Assembly: GCA_043802345.1 (NCBI GenBank)
Contig: JAZDLC010000241.1
Span: 1 to 10,282, forward strand
Length of the DNA: 10,282 nt
Source: JAZDLC01 sp043802345
Lineage (GTDB): Bacteria > Planctomycetota > B15-G4 > JADJEK01
Direction of reading: 5' to 3'
The position numbers and the translations under genes are program-made. Below the pieces are notes generated by a model. The model had not been told where the DNA came from and ran no database searches. It saw only the letters and a list, made by a program, of their open reading frames with translations. Below, piece by piece: positions 1 through 7,047 of this stretch. Numbering within the stretch: position 1 is the first letter of the stretch; each line of letters begins with the position of its first letter.

Positions 1-1
1 G

Positions 2-1165
2 GGTGGAATCCGCGGCGAACGGGTCACGATCGAAATGAACGAATCCGGAGTGCGCCTTTCGGGGGAGGCGGCCTTCGACCGGCTGCCCTTCGGTCCGCCG
101 CTCGCGCTGCTCCTGCCGGCGCGTCTTGGCGGCTTCTTCGAGCAGGGCGCCACCTCCGGTTCGCTGACGGCGCGACTCAAGCATTTCGATCTGGGGATCG
201 GGTGGCCTCCCGTCGCGGGGCGCCCGGCACTGGAGAGCCTGTCATTCGACGGAACGGTGAGGCTCGAGGAGTGCGAGATCAGAAGGCCCGTGAGCCTGCA
301 GGGGATCGACGCAAAGCTCGACATCTCCGGTTCGGGGAGCCTTTCCGGGACTCCTTCCGTGCGGTTCAGTGGGCGGCTACGTGATCTGGGCGCGCGGCTC
401 GGGGCGTTCCAGCTCAGCGGGCTCGAGGCGGATCTGGCCGTTGACGAGCAGTCCGTGGAGCTGAGTCGGATCAGCGGCCAGTTCCTCTCGGGCAGGCTGG
501 CGGAGGACCGGAACCAGGTGCGGATCGGGTTTGGTGACAAGGTCCAGGTGTCAGGGCAGATGGGATTCGAGCAGGCTGATCTCGGCGCTCTGCTCACCCG
601 GCTGGGCCAGTCACAGCGGAATGTGGGAGGCAAGGTGTCACTGGCTTTCGACTTCGCCGGGGATGCGAGCAGTCTGGCCTCCCTGACAGGATCGGGGCAG
701 GTCGTGATCGTTGATGGTCAGCTCTGGGAGTTGCCCATTCTCGCCACGCTCTACACGGCGTCACTAGGGCTCGTCTTCGGCTCGGAAGGGAAGCCCGCTT
801 TCGACCGCGGGATCATCACCTTTGGGCTGAGCCATGGCAAGCTGATCGTCGATCGGTTCGAACTGAACGCGCCGGTGGCCAGCTCTCCGGTCGGACTGAT
901 GCTGACCGGCCGCGGCGTGCTGGGACCCACCGGTGTCGATCTGAGGGTTGTGCCGCGGATCATCGCGGTCGACGTGCCGATTCTCTCGCCCGCCATCGAG
1001 CTGCTGAAGAGTGGCCTCCTGAACTATCGCATCTACGGCCCGCTCGCCAATCCACGCATCGCCTACTGGAACGCCGCGGCGGATGTGATGTCTCCCAACC
1101 AGGACGTCACTCGCCTGCCGCGATTGGCTCCGAGGTTCCCGGCGGACTGGAACCGCCGGTTCTAG
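2..1165 (+). CDS. AsmA-like envelope protein, C-terminal part (5'-truncated by window edge)
   Basis: The frame is open from base 2 with no start or stop before it, so the gene begins upstream of the window; the first internal ATG is at 35. About 387 residues are visible. They show the low-complexity, beta-rich pattern of AsmA/TamB/YhdP-type proteins: repeated blocks alternating small and hydrophobic residues such as LTGSGQVVIVDGQLWELPIL and LMLTGRGVLGPTGVDLRVVP, ending in YRIYGPLANPRIAYWN, the usual closing 'G.l.nP.i' strand of AsmA C-terminal domains. Known members are anchored in the inner membrane, span the periplasm as hydrophobic-groove proteins and take part in lipid transport to, or assembly of, the outer membrane. 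That role is inferred from family resemblance only. The gene ends in TAG 19 bp before the convergent sigma-factor gene. A second AsmA-like gene lies at the right end of the window on the other strand. Confidence 0.72.
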   Translation, partial: GGIRGERVTIEMNESGVRLSGEAAFDRLPFGPPLALLLPARLGGFFEQGATSGSLTARLKHFDLGIGWPPVAGRPALESLSFDGTVRLEECEIRRPVSLQGIDAKLDISGSGSLSGTPSVRFSGRLRDLGARLGAFQLSGLEADLAVDEQSVELSRISGQFLSGRLAEDRNQVRIGFGDKVQVSGQMGFEQADLGALLTRLGQSQRNVGGKVSLAFDFAGDASSLASLTGSGQVVIVDGQLWELPILATLYTASLGLVFGSEGKPAFDRGIITFGLSHGKLIVDRFELNAPVASSPVGLMLTGRGVLGPTGVDLRVVPRIIAVDVPILSPAIELLKSGLLNYRIYGPLANPRIAYWNAAADVMSPNQDVTRLPRLAPRFPADWNRRF

Positions 1166-1184
1166 CGGAAGGTTGCCCGCCCCC

Positions 1185-1793
1185 TCAGAAGTGCGCCGCG
1201 ACCGTCTTGTTGAGCAGCGCTCGCAGCTTGTGCCGATAGGCGATGAGCCCTCTTCTGAGCTGCGCCTGAATCGTGTCCGCCGGCAGTTCAAGGCGGTCCG
1301 CGATCTCCTGCACCGAGAGGTTCTCGAACTCCTGAAGCCAGACCGTGTACCGCAGCTCGGCGGGAAGTCCATTCAGCACGCTGCGCATCGCGGCGGCTTC
1401 GGCTCGGTCGGTGGCGACCGTTCGGGGCTCGGTGGTGGCCACGGGACCGGCGTAGATCGCGTCCGGAGGAGGATTCTCCTTCAACAGCTTCAGCGCGGCG
1501 GCAGACTGGCGGATTCTCTTCAAGAGGCAGTCTTCAGCGATTCCGGCCAGCCAGCGGCGCAGGGTGTGGATGTCATTCCCGTCGAACTCCTCCCTGACGC
1601 TCCACGCCTTGAGCAGGGTCTGATGCCAGACGTACTCTGAATTCACGCGGCCTCTCAGGTGCGAGCCGAGGCGCGCCTCGATCAGCAGCATCATGGTGGG
1701 GGCGTGAACAGCCCGGACCAAATCATCCCAGAACCGTGGATCTTCGCTGTGCATGAGTTGCTTGCGGAATTCGAACGGTCTTGAGTGCTTCAT
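1185..1793 (-). CDS. ECF-type RNA polymerase sigma factor
   Basis: A 202-residue protein. The N-terminal half resembles sigma region 2: a helix around LLIEARLGSHLRGRV followed by SEYVWHQTLLKAW, a divergent form of the usual D-x-x-Q-x-x-F-x-x-A motif, then an RRWLAGIAEDCLLKRIR helix. The C-terminal half is a clear sigma-70 region 4 helix-turn-helix, LPAELRYTVWLQEFENLSV then QEIADRLELPADTIQAQLRR. Members direct RNA polymerase to alternative promoters. I chose the ATG at 1793 because GGGGGAG lies just upstream with good spacing; an in-frame ATG at 1820 would add nine residues without a better ribosome site. The frame stays open further upstream only as a shadow of manC. No anti-sigma factor is adjacent, so the activating signal is unknown. 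The gene is divergent from manC, which makes control of manC possible but unproven. Confidence 0.82.
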   Translation of the reverse strand: MKHSRPFEFRKQLMHSEDPRFWDDLVRAVHAPTMMLLIEARLGSHLRGRVNSEYVWHQTLLKAWSVREEFDGNDIHTLRRWLAGIAEDCLLKRIRQSAAALKLLKENPPPDAIYAGPVATTEPRTVATDRAEAAAMRSVLNGLPAELRYTVWLQEFENLSVQEIADRLELPADTIQAQLRRGLIAYRHKLRALLNKTVAAHF

Positions 1794-1887
1794 CTTGCTC
1801 CCCCGACGATGATACAGCATGGGGAGTTCGTATACTCCGGAACTCTCGGGTGTTCCCGAAACGCGGACTGACCAGTGGGAGTTTCGA
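1794..1887. promoter_or_regulatory. Divergent promoter region of sigma factor and manC
   Basis: This 94-bp gap must drive both divergent genes. On the + strand TATACT at 1831-1836 is a good -10 match, but no convincing -35 lies 15-19 bp before it. It would place the start near 1843, giving manC a leader of about 45 nt. The dyad GGAAC-N8-GTTCC (1839-1856) overlaps that start, and a nested TCGGG-TGTT-CCCGA (1846-1859) could form a small hairpin. GGAAC also resembles the -35 of ECF promoters, but no matching -10 was obvious. On the - strand TATCAT (reverse of 1809-1814) could serve the sigma gene. The GGGAG at 1877-1881 is the manC ribosome site. Confidence 0.4.
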
Positions 1888-2961
1888 ATGCTGCATGCCG
1901 TCATCATGGCCGGGGGGTCGGGGACCCGCTTCTGGCCGCTGAGCCGGGCTTCCCGGCCGAAACAGCTTCTGGCGCTGGTGACCCGGCGGACCATGATCGA
2001 GGAAACCGTGGAGCGTCTCGAAGGGTTGGTGCCTGGTGAGAGGATCCATGTCGTCACGAATGCGGCGTATGCGCAGAAGATCCGGGAGCTGCTGCATGAG
2101 ATACCTGCAAGCCAAGTAGTGGCAGAACCTTGTGGTCGCGACACAGCGGCATGCATCGGCCTGGCGGCCTCGCTGATCGAACGCATCGATCCTGATGGAG
2201 TGATGGCTGTGCTGCCCGCGGATCATGTGGTGCATCCGGGAGAGTCGTTCCGGGAGGCGCTTTCGCGGGCGGTCCGGATTGTCGAGGTGAGACGGGACTC
2301 CCTGCTGACTTTCGGCGTCGTCCCGTCCCGGGCCGCCACCGGCTACGGGTATATCGAACGCGGAGAGGAACTGGACCTGGACGGAGGCGAACCGTTCTTC
2401 CAGGTCGCGTCATTCCGCGAAAAGCCAGAGGCGGCCCTGGCCGAGAGCTTCGTGCAGTCGGGCCGCTTCTTCTGGAACGCCGGGATCTTCGTCTTCAGGG
2501 CTCGCGCGATTCTGGATCGCATCGAGCTTCAGTTGCCTGAGCTGGCGGCGCGCCTGCCGGAGGTGACCTCGGCCTGCGCCGAGACCGGTGACATTCCCGA
2601 AGCGCTGTACGCCGCCTTGCCTGCCATCTCCATCGACTACGGCGTGTTCGAGAAGGACCGTGACGTGGTGGTCCTGCCGGCAGCGTTTGCCTGGGATGAC
2701 GTGGGCTCCTTCGCCGCGCTGGAGAGGGTCATGGCAGCGGACAGTCAGGGAAACCACGCGCTGGGTGGAGTGACGGCGCTCGACGCGACCGGGAACATCG
2801 TCGTTTCTCCGGTGGAGCACCGGGTTGCGCTGATCGGGGTGAGCGGTCTGGTGATCGTTCACACGAAGGATGCCACCCTGGTCTGTCGAAAAGAGGATGC
2901 GGAGAGAGTGAAGGGGCTGGTCCAGGAGCTTGGCAGCCAGGGGTTGTCATACCTTCTATGA
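1888..2961 (+). CDS. manC: Mannose-1-phosphate guanylyltransferase
   Basis: A 357-residue cytoplasmic nucleotidyltransferase that makes GDP-mannose from mannose-1-phosphate and GTP, the donor for mannosylated polysaccharides and the precursor of GDP-fucose and related sugars. Signature motifs are in order: the nucleotide-binding loop AGGSGTRFWPLSRASRPKQ (residues 8-26), PADH (110-113, metal-binding Asp112), FREKP (176-180), FWNAGIF (195-201), SIDYGVFEK (248-256) and WDDVGS (269-274). The length fits the single-domain enzyme; the phosphomannose isomerase domain of bifunctional ManC/AlgA (about 470 residues) is absent. The ATG at 1888 is chosen because GGGAG lies 6 bp upstream and the protein then begins right at the Rossmann strand; an in-frame ATG at 1819 would add 23 unconserved residues. 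No other nucleotide-sugar or polysaccharide gene is adjacent. The last 6 bp overlap the end of the convergent kinase-like gene. Confidence 0.95.
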   Translation: MLHAVIMAGGSGTRFWPLSRASRPKQLLALVTRRTMIEETVERLEGLVPGERIHVVTNAAYAQKIRELLHEIPASQVVAEPCGRDTAACIGLAASLIERIDPDGVMAVLPADHVVHPGESFREALSRAVRIVEVRRDSLLTFGVVPSRAATGYGYIERGEELDLDGGEPFFQVASFREKPEAALAESFVQSGRFFWNAGIFVFRARAILDRIELQLPELAARLPEVTSACAETGDIPEALYAALPAISIDYGVFEKDRDVVVLPAAFAWDDVGSFAALERVMAADSQGNHALGGVTALDATGNIVVSPVEHRVALIGVSGLVIVHTKDATLVCRKEDAERVKGLVQELGSQGLSYLL

Positions 2962-4500
2962 GCAGAATTCGCGTTCGCTCTCCCGGTCGGAAGTCGCAGA
3001 CTCCCGGTCGGCGGCGACTCCTCGCAGGCAGACCGTGATCGTGCGGCCCTGCCCCACCTTCTCGTCGCGCTGAATGGAGATCCCCTGGGCCGCCAGGTCG
3101 GTGCGATACTGCTCCTTGAGCTGACGGCGCAGCGCTATCTGGAAGCGGCTCGCCCTTCGTTTCTCCGAGGACTTCCGGACGACCATCCCCGGTGTGCTGA
3201 GACCGGCGCTGTTGTCCTTGAAGGTTATTCTCACTCCCGCACCGTAGGAGGATGTTCTCAGACTGAGGATCCTCGGCTCGATCGCCCGGCGCAGGGAGGC
3301 TCGCGCCCGCCGGAGCAGCCGGAGCAGGAGCTGGACCAGGAGCGCCTCATCCATCCGGATCTCCTCCAGGCCGCTGTCCAGCGAAAGCCGGATCTCGATG
3401 CCGGCTCGCTTCAGGTCGGGGAGTGCCAGGTCGAGTGCCGCCACGAGCGCGTCGTTGACCTGGATGCTCTCCGGCTGTCCCACGTGCTGGCCGAGGGACC
3501 GAAGGTCTGTCTCCACGCTTCCGATCTGATCCAGACTACCTCTCAGTTGTTCCAGCAGGTCCCGCACCGCGGGGTAGCGCTGGCCCGGGAGGGCGCGGTC
3601 CAGGGCGCGGACTTGCGCTCTGGCCTCCGAGACAGGCTCCTCGAGAGCGTCGCTTCCCGCGCGGCCGATGATCGCCGCCTCCTCCTCCGCGCTGGACCTC
3701 GCGCAGCGCGAGCCGTTCAGGCGGAGCTCCCGGTAGGCGTGACGCAGTGAGCGCTCCCGCTTCTCCAGTTCTGAGAGGAGGAGCAGACCGTTCAATGACG
3801 CTCCCAGTCGATCCGCGATCGCCAGCAACCTGGCCTGGTCATCGGCTCCCAGTTCGCTCTCGGGGCGGAGGATGATCAGTCCGATGACGTTTCCCCTGGA
3901 CTGGATCGGGCAGGCGATCAGTCCGGGGAATCCCGGATCGGAGTGGAGCAGCATGATGTCCGCCGAGGCGGCCACGGCCAACGCGCGGTCCGCGAAGCGG
4001 TGCACGGCGGGATCCGCCCTGCCGGTCAGCGGGTAGATGCCCCTGCAGCTCGTGATCCCGGAGGCTGGATCCCGGAGGAAGACAAACCCCTCGGTGATGC
4101 CGAGCTTTTCCCGCAGCCGCTCCAGCATGCTGAAGAGCGGGCTCTCGATCCTCTCCTGTCCATCCAGCCCCTTGGCCACATCCAGAATGAAGTGCAGCTC
4201 TTCGGCGCGCTGTCTCGAACCCTCCGCCTTCAGCCGCTCCAGATCGGCCGCCCGGGCCATTTCCGCGAGGCGGCGGTCCCGAGCCCAGGAGTCCACGAAG
4301 AACAGGAGAAGCAGGGTGCTGACGTACAGGGCCACGAGCTTTGGCTCGAATCCGGCCCCGAGGCGATCCACCACGCTCCCCGAGATGGCGGGATAGAGCG
4401 CCATGATGCCGCCGGCGAGGCTGGCAGGGACCAGCGTACGGAGGAGTCGCCGGGAGAGATGCTGCCCTCTCCCCATTCTGGTATTCTCGATCATCGCCAC
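2956..4500 (-). CDS. Membrane GAF-domain sensor with degenerate histidine-kinase core
   Basis: A 514-residue protein. Two membrane helices (about residues 22-44 and 54-70) are followed by a charged, coiled-coil-like linker (75-115) and a GAF-type sensory domain (about 100-245, with FVFLRDPASGITSC and LIACPIQSRGNVIGLIILRP). The remainder follows the histidine-kinase layout: a helical stretch, then QVNDALVAALDLALPDLKRA and an ATPase-like region. However, no phospho-acceptor His box is recognisable, the N-box reads QLLLRLLRRAR (about 390-400) without its Asn, the D-box reads DNSAGLS (429-435) instead of DxGxG, and the glycine-rich G2 box is replaced by a basic segment. ATP-dependent kinase activity is therefore doubtful; it may be a pseudokinase or signal-binding scaffold. 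The start is uncertain: ATGs at 4500, 4494 and 4476 all lack a strong ribosome site. It is divergent from hutI by 52 bp and overlaps the manC end. Confidence 0.72.
   Translation of the reverse strand: MAMIENTRMGRGQHLSRRLLRTLVPASLAGGIMALYPAISGSVVDRLGAGFEPKLVALYVSTLLLLFFVDSWARDRRLAEMARAADLERLKAEGSRQRAEELHFILDVAKGLDGQERIESPLFSMLERLREKLGITEGFVFLRDPASGITSCRGIYPLTGRADPAVHRFADRALAVAASADIMLLHSDPGFPGLIACPIQSRGNVIGLIILRPESELGADDQARLLAIADRLGASLNGLLLLSELEKRERSLRHAYRELRLNGSRCARSSAEEEAAIIGRAGSDALEEPVSEARAQVRALDRALPGQRYPAVRDLLEQLRGSLDQIGSVETDLRSLGQHVGQPESIQVNDALVAALDLALPDLKRAGIEIRLSLDSGLEEIRMDEALLVQLLLRLLRRARASLRRAIEPRILSLRTSSYGAGVRITFKDNSAGLSTPGMVVRKSSEKRRASRFQIALRRQLKEQYRTDLAAQGISIQRDEKVGQGRTITVCLRGVAADRESATSDRESEREFCS
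2980..3011 (-). repeat. Short in-gene direct repeat at kinase C-terminus
   Basis: The 11-bp sequence CTCCCGGTCGG occurs at 2980-2990 and 3001-3011 with a 21-bp (seven-codon) period. In the kinase-like protein it encodes a doubled DRES motif in the tail ADRESATSDRESERE, beyond the end of the ATPase-like fold. This is probably a slippage duplication in an unconstrained tail. Confidence 0.5.
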
Positions 4501-4552
4501 GTACCGTTATCGGGCAGGCTCGCGCGGCGCTTTAGCCGTAGAATCTCCTGGC
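4501..4552. promoter_or_regulatory. Divergent start region of hutI and the GAF sensor gene
   Basis: Only 52 bp separate the two starts. On the + strand TAGAAT (4539-4544) matches a -10 box in five of six positions and ends 8 bp before the hutI ATG. Transcription would begin about at the ATG, giving a leaderless message, which fits the absence of a Shine-Dalgarno sequence before 4553. No good -35 hexamer is found 16-18 bp upstream. On the - strand nothing stands out beyond a weak GATAAC. Confidence 0.3.
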
Positions 4553-5839
4553 ATGAAAGCCTGTGACCTGCTGATCGAGAATGCTGCCGAAGTCGTTACC
4601 CTGGCGGGGCCCGTTCCCCGGGTCGGGCCGGACCTGGACCGGGCCGGGGTGATCAGGGATGGCGCCATCGCGGTGACGGACGGGCGGATCGAGGCGGTCG
4701 GCCCGGCGCGGGAGGTGGCAGGCGGCTTCCTGCCCCGGGAGAGGATGGACGCCCGGCGCGGCACCGTGATCCCGGGATTCGTGGACGCTCACACCCACCC
4801 GGTGTTTGGCGCCACCCGGGAGGCGGAATTCGACCTGCGGCTCCACGGCCGCACGTATCAGGAGATCACCGCGGCGGGGGGAGGGATCTTCTCCTCCGTC
4901 CGCTCGCTGCGGGAAACTTCCAGCGACGATCTGCGCAGGCTGGTGCGCCAGCGCTTTGATCGCTTCGTGATGTCCGGCACGACCACGATCGAGGCGAAGT
5001 CCGGCTACGGACTCAACCGGGCGGATGAGCTGCGTTCGCTCGAAATCTTGAAGGCGGTTGCCGCGGATCACCCGCTGGAGGTGCACACCACGTTCCTGGG
5101 CGCGCATCAGATGCCGCAGGAGTACGGGGATCGCCGGGAGGAGTACATCGACTTCCTGATCGAGGAGATGCTGCCTGAAGTGAAGCGCAGGGATCTGGCG
5201 CGGTCGTGCGACATCTTTTGCGATCAAGGCGCCTACACGGTGGCAGAATCCCGCCGCTTCCTCGAGGCGGCCAGCCGGCAGGGGTTCTCGCTGAGAGTTC
5301 ACGCCGATGAGTTGGAGGGGCTGGGCGCGGCGGAGCTTGCCGCCTCTCTCTCGGCCCGCTCCGCCGACCATCTCTGCAGGATCAGCGATCAAGGCATCGT
5401 GGCGATGCGCGCCGCCGGGACCACCGCGGTGCTCCTGCCCGGTACGGTTCAGTCGCTGGGAGCCAAGGCGATTCCGCCCGCCCGGAAGATGATCGAGCGG
5501 GGAGTGATCGTGGCGATCGCCACTGACTTCAATCCGGGCACGTCCTATGTGATTTCGATGCCGATCGTGATCGCGATCGCCTGCACCCTCCTCCGGATGA
5601 CCGTGGCGGAGGCGCTTTCCGCCGCGACAATCAACGCCGCGCACTCGCTGGGAATCGCGGAGTCGGTCGGCTCGATCGAGCCGGGAAAGCAGGCGGATCT
5701 GGTGTTGCTCGACCGCCCGTCCTATCTATTCATGGCGTACGAACTGGGCGAGAACTCGACCTCTGCCGTGCTGAAGAAGGGCCGGGTGATCTTTCGCAGG
5801 CCGGAGCCCAGGCTGGTGACTCTCGAGGAGGGTGAATGA
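4553..5839 (+). CDS. hutI: Imidazolonepropionase
   Basis: A 428-residue cytoplasmic metal-dependent hydrolase of the amidohydrolase superfamily. It opens the ring of 4-imidazolone-5-propanoate to N-formimino-L-glutamate, the third step of histidine degradation. The metal ligands are all present: H80 and H82 in VDAHTHPVFG, H250 in RVHADELEG and D325 in IATDFNPGT, close to the positions I recall for Bacillus subtilis HutI. Other family blocks are TTIEAKSGYGLN, TFLGAHQMPQEY, CDIFCDQGAYT, LLPGTVQSLGAKAIPPAR and the C-terminal SIEPGKQADLVLLDRP. The ATG at 4553 gives the usual family length and N-terminus; the frame is open upstream to 4403 only as a shadow of the divergent gene. No hutH, hutU or formiminoglutamate-processing gene is in the window, so the rest of the pathway must be encoded elsewhere. 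The stop overlaps the next start (ATGA, 5836-5839), implying translational coupling. Confidence 0.96.
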   Translation: MKACDLLIENAAEVVTLAGPVPRVGPDLDRAGVIRDGAIAVTDGRIEAVGPAREVAGGFLPRERMDARRGTVIPGFVDAHTHPVFGATREAEFDLRLHGRTYQEITAAGGGIFSSVRSLRETSSDDLRRLVRQRFDRFVMSGTTTIEAKSGYGLNRADELRSLEILKAVAADHPLEVHTTFLGAHQMPQEYGDRREEYIDFLIEEMLPEVKRRDLARSCDIFCDQGAYTVAESRRFLEAASRQGFSLRVHADELEGLGAAELAASLSARSADHLCRISDQGIVAMRAAGTTAVLLPGTVQSLGAKAIPPARKMIERGVIVAIATDFNPGTSYVISMPIVIAIACTLLRMTVAEALSAATINAAHSLGIAESVGSIEPGKQADLVLLDRPSYLFMAYELGENSTSAVLKKGRVIFRRPEPRLVTLEEGE

Positions 5840-6711
5840 AGAACCGTTGGACACCCTTTCTTCTCATCGTCTGGGTGGCCTGCTTCGGGCCGGCGCGCGC
5901 CCAGGAGATCGGAGAGGACCTGTGCGGCGATTGCCACTCGACCGGCAAGATCGACCATCAGCACAGCAAGGCGGCGCTGGCGCTGGAAGAGGGGGTGATC
6001 TACTGCTCCGAGTTCATGAAGTCGGACCCCACGGTTCTGGGGATGGACTGGGAGGTCTGTCCGAAGTGCCGCACCCCGTCGGCCCAGGCCAGGGCGCGGC
6101 GTGAGTTCGACGAGGAATTCGGCCGGCGAAAGGAATGGCTGGATGGGTGTCAGAAGGAGGTCGACGAACGCGCCGGCCACGAGGTGTGCCACATCCTGAC
6201 CAGGCACTTCCAGATCATCTGGGACATTCCGACGATCAAGGTGGACCGCAGGGTTCTGAAGATGCACGAGGCGGCGCATCTGTACGCCGAGCGGATGGAA
6301 TACCTGTACGGACAGACACTCGAGATCCACGGCATCACCGAGCGGGACGTGCGGCCCACGACGCACCGGCTCTACCTGTTCGAGGCGCAGTCCACCGCCA
6401 AGAAGGTGGGGCCGTACGCTCTGGATGGAGGACTCGGGAACACGAGCCGAAAGTCGCAGATCGGACCCAACTCGGCCATGATCACATTCCTGAACAAGGC
6501 GGACTTCCACACCGACGAGGAATTCCACCAGTTCCTGGTTCATACGGTCAGCCATCATCTGCATAACGAGATCAAGCCGGCGAATGAGTGGCTGGCGGTG
6601 AGGTACGGTTGGGTCTACGTGGGGATGGCCCACTACATGGAGATCCGGTACTTCGGCCCGCCCAACACCTGGTGTACCCGGGAGGCGGGCGGTCTCAGTA
6701 ATTTCAGGTGA
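5836..6711 (+). CDS. Exported zinc-ribbon/peptidase_MA-like protein, copy A, ended early by in-frame TGA
   Basis: As read, 291 residues; with the following segment it would be about 403, matching the downstream paralogue (398). A signal peptide (residues 1-22, ending ARA before QE) suggests export. A cysteine module follows: CGDC (30-33), YC, and CPKC (75-78), resembling a zinc ribbon. The main domain follows the pattern of gluzincin-like peptidase_MA/DUF1570 proteins (RHFQIIWDIP, HEAAHLYAERME, RLYLFEAQ), but the zinc-protease motif reads HTVSH (236-240) with Thr for the catalytic Glu, and the downstream WVYVGMA (259-265) has Val where gluzincins have the third ligand Glu. Proteolysis is therefore unlikely. 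It starts within the hutI stop (ATGA). TGA at 6709-6711 falls exactly where the paralogue has Gly (GGC), and the frame continues with homologous sequence. It is either a nonsense-mutated gene, a base error, or a truncated but used product. Confidence 0.75.
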   Translation: MKNRWTPFLLIVWVACFGPARAQEIGEDLCGDCHSTGKIDHQHSKAALALEEGVIYCSEFMKSDPTVLGMDWEVCPKCRTPSAQARARREFDEEFGRRKEWLDGCQKEVDERAGHEVCHILTRHFQIIWDIPTIKVDRRVLKMHEAAHLYAERMEYLYGQTLEIHGITERDVRPTTHRLYLFEAQSTAKKVGPYALDGGLGNTSRKSQIGPNSAMITFLNKADFHTDEEFHQFLVHTVSHHLHNEIKPANEWLAVRYGWVYVGMAHYMEIRYFGPPNTWCTREAGGLSNFR

Positions 6712-7047
6712 AAGAACTGGGAAGGAAACGTGAAGCGAGCGGTCGCGGCCGGCACGGAACCTTCTCTTCAAGACGTGATCCAGAAGGCGAACGACGTCCT
6801 GAGCGCCGAGGAACATCAGTTCTGCTGGAGCTATATCGACTACCTGATGTGGCTCGATCCGCACAAGATTCCGGAGATGATGGGGTACATGAAGGTGCAG
6901 CAACTCCCGACCCGGGATGCGATCCACAAGGCTTACGGGTTGACCATCGGTCAGTTCGTGGACGGATGGAAGGAGTTCGTGCTCGAGGAGTACTCCATGA
7001 AATCGGTCAAGGGGCCGCGCGTCAGGCTGCCAAAGGGGCAGGGATGA
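6712..7047 (+). pseudogene. C-terminal part of copy A, downstream of the in-frame TGA
   Basis: This segment is in the same frame as copy A and aligns without gaps to the C-terminal region of the paralogue: KNWEGNVKRAV against KSWEVLVKKAV, then a shared SYIDYLM, LPTRD and KAYGL/QAYGL, and an identical GQFVDGWKE. This all-helical tail is typical of peptidase_MA-like proteins. It ends with a TGA that overlaps the paralogue's start (ATGA, 7044-7047), which shows that the ancestral gene ran to 7047. It holds no other stop codon and no frameshift, so any inactivation is recent or the segment is still used. A GTG at 6730, preceded by GGGAAGGA at short spacing, could restart translation and give a 105-residue peptide. 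Confidence 0.7.

Noticed and set aside
3943..4566. Plus-strand frame of 207 residues opposite the GAF sensor gene
   Set aside because: It has no recognisable motifs and shadow-like composition, and the opposite strand encodes membrane helices and a GAF domain.
5923..5937. CGDCH in copy A as a cytochrome c heme-binding motif
   Set aside because: The paralogue has CGDCQ at the same place with a second CxxC pair at fixed spacing, so a zinc-ribbon-like cluster fits better than heme attachment.
6709..6711. TGA recoded as glycine (as in SR1/Gracilibacteria) or selenocysteine
   Set aside because: TGA ends manC, hutI, the sigma factor, copy B and the right-end AsmA-like gene; the paralogue has Gly rather than Cys at this position, and no SECIS-like element was noticed.
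4532..6927. Long minus-strand open frames (370 and 401 residues) opposite hutI and copy A
   Set aside because: They are rich in Arg, Gly, His and Pro with no family motifs, as expected for antisense frames of GC-rich genes; the + strand genes have clear homology patterns.
6708..7043. Open +3 frame from GTG 6708 that overlaps the TGA of copy A (GTGA) and runs in frame into copy B, giving a 510-residue protein
   Set aside because: Its N-terminal 112 residues are Arg/Gly-rich shadow sequence, the copy A frame there is clearly homologous to copy B, and copy B has its own signal peptide at 7044.
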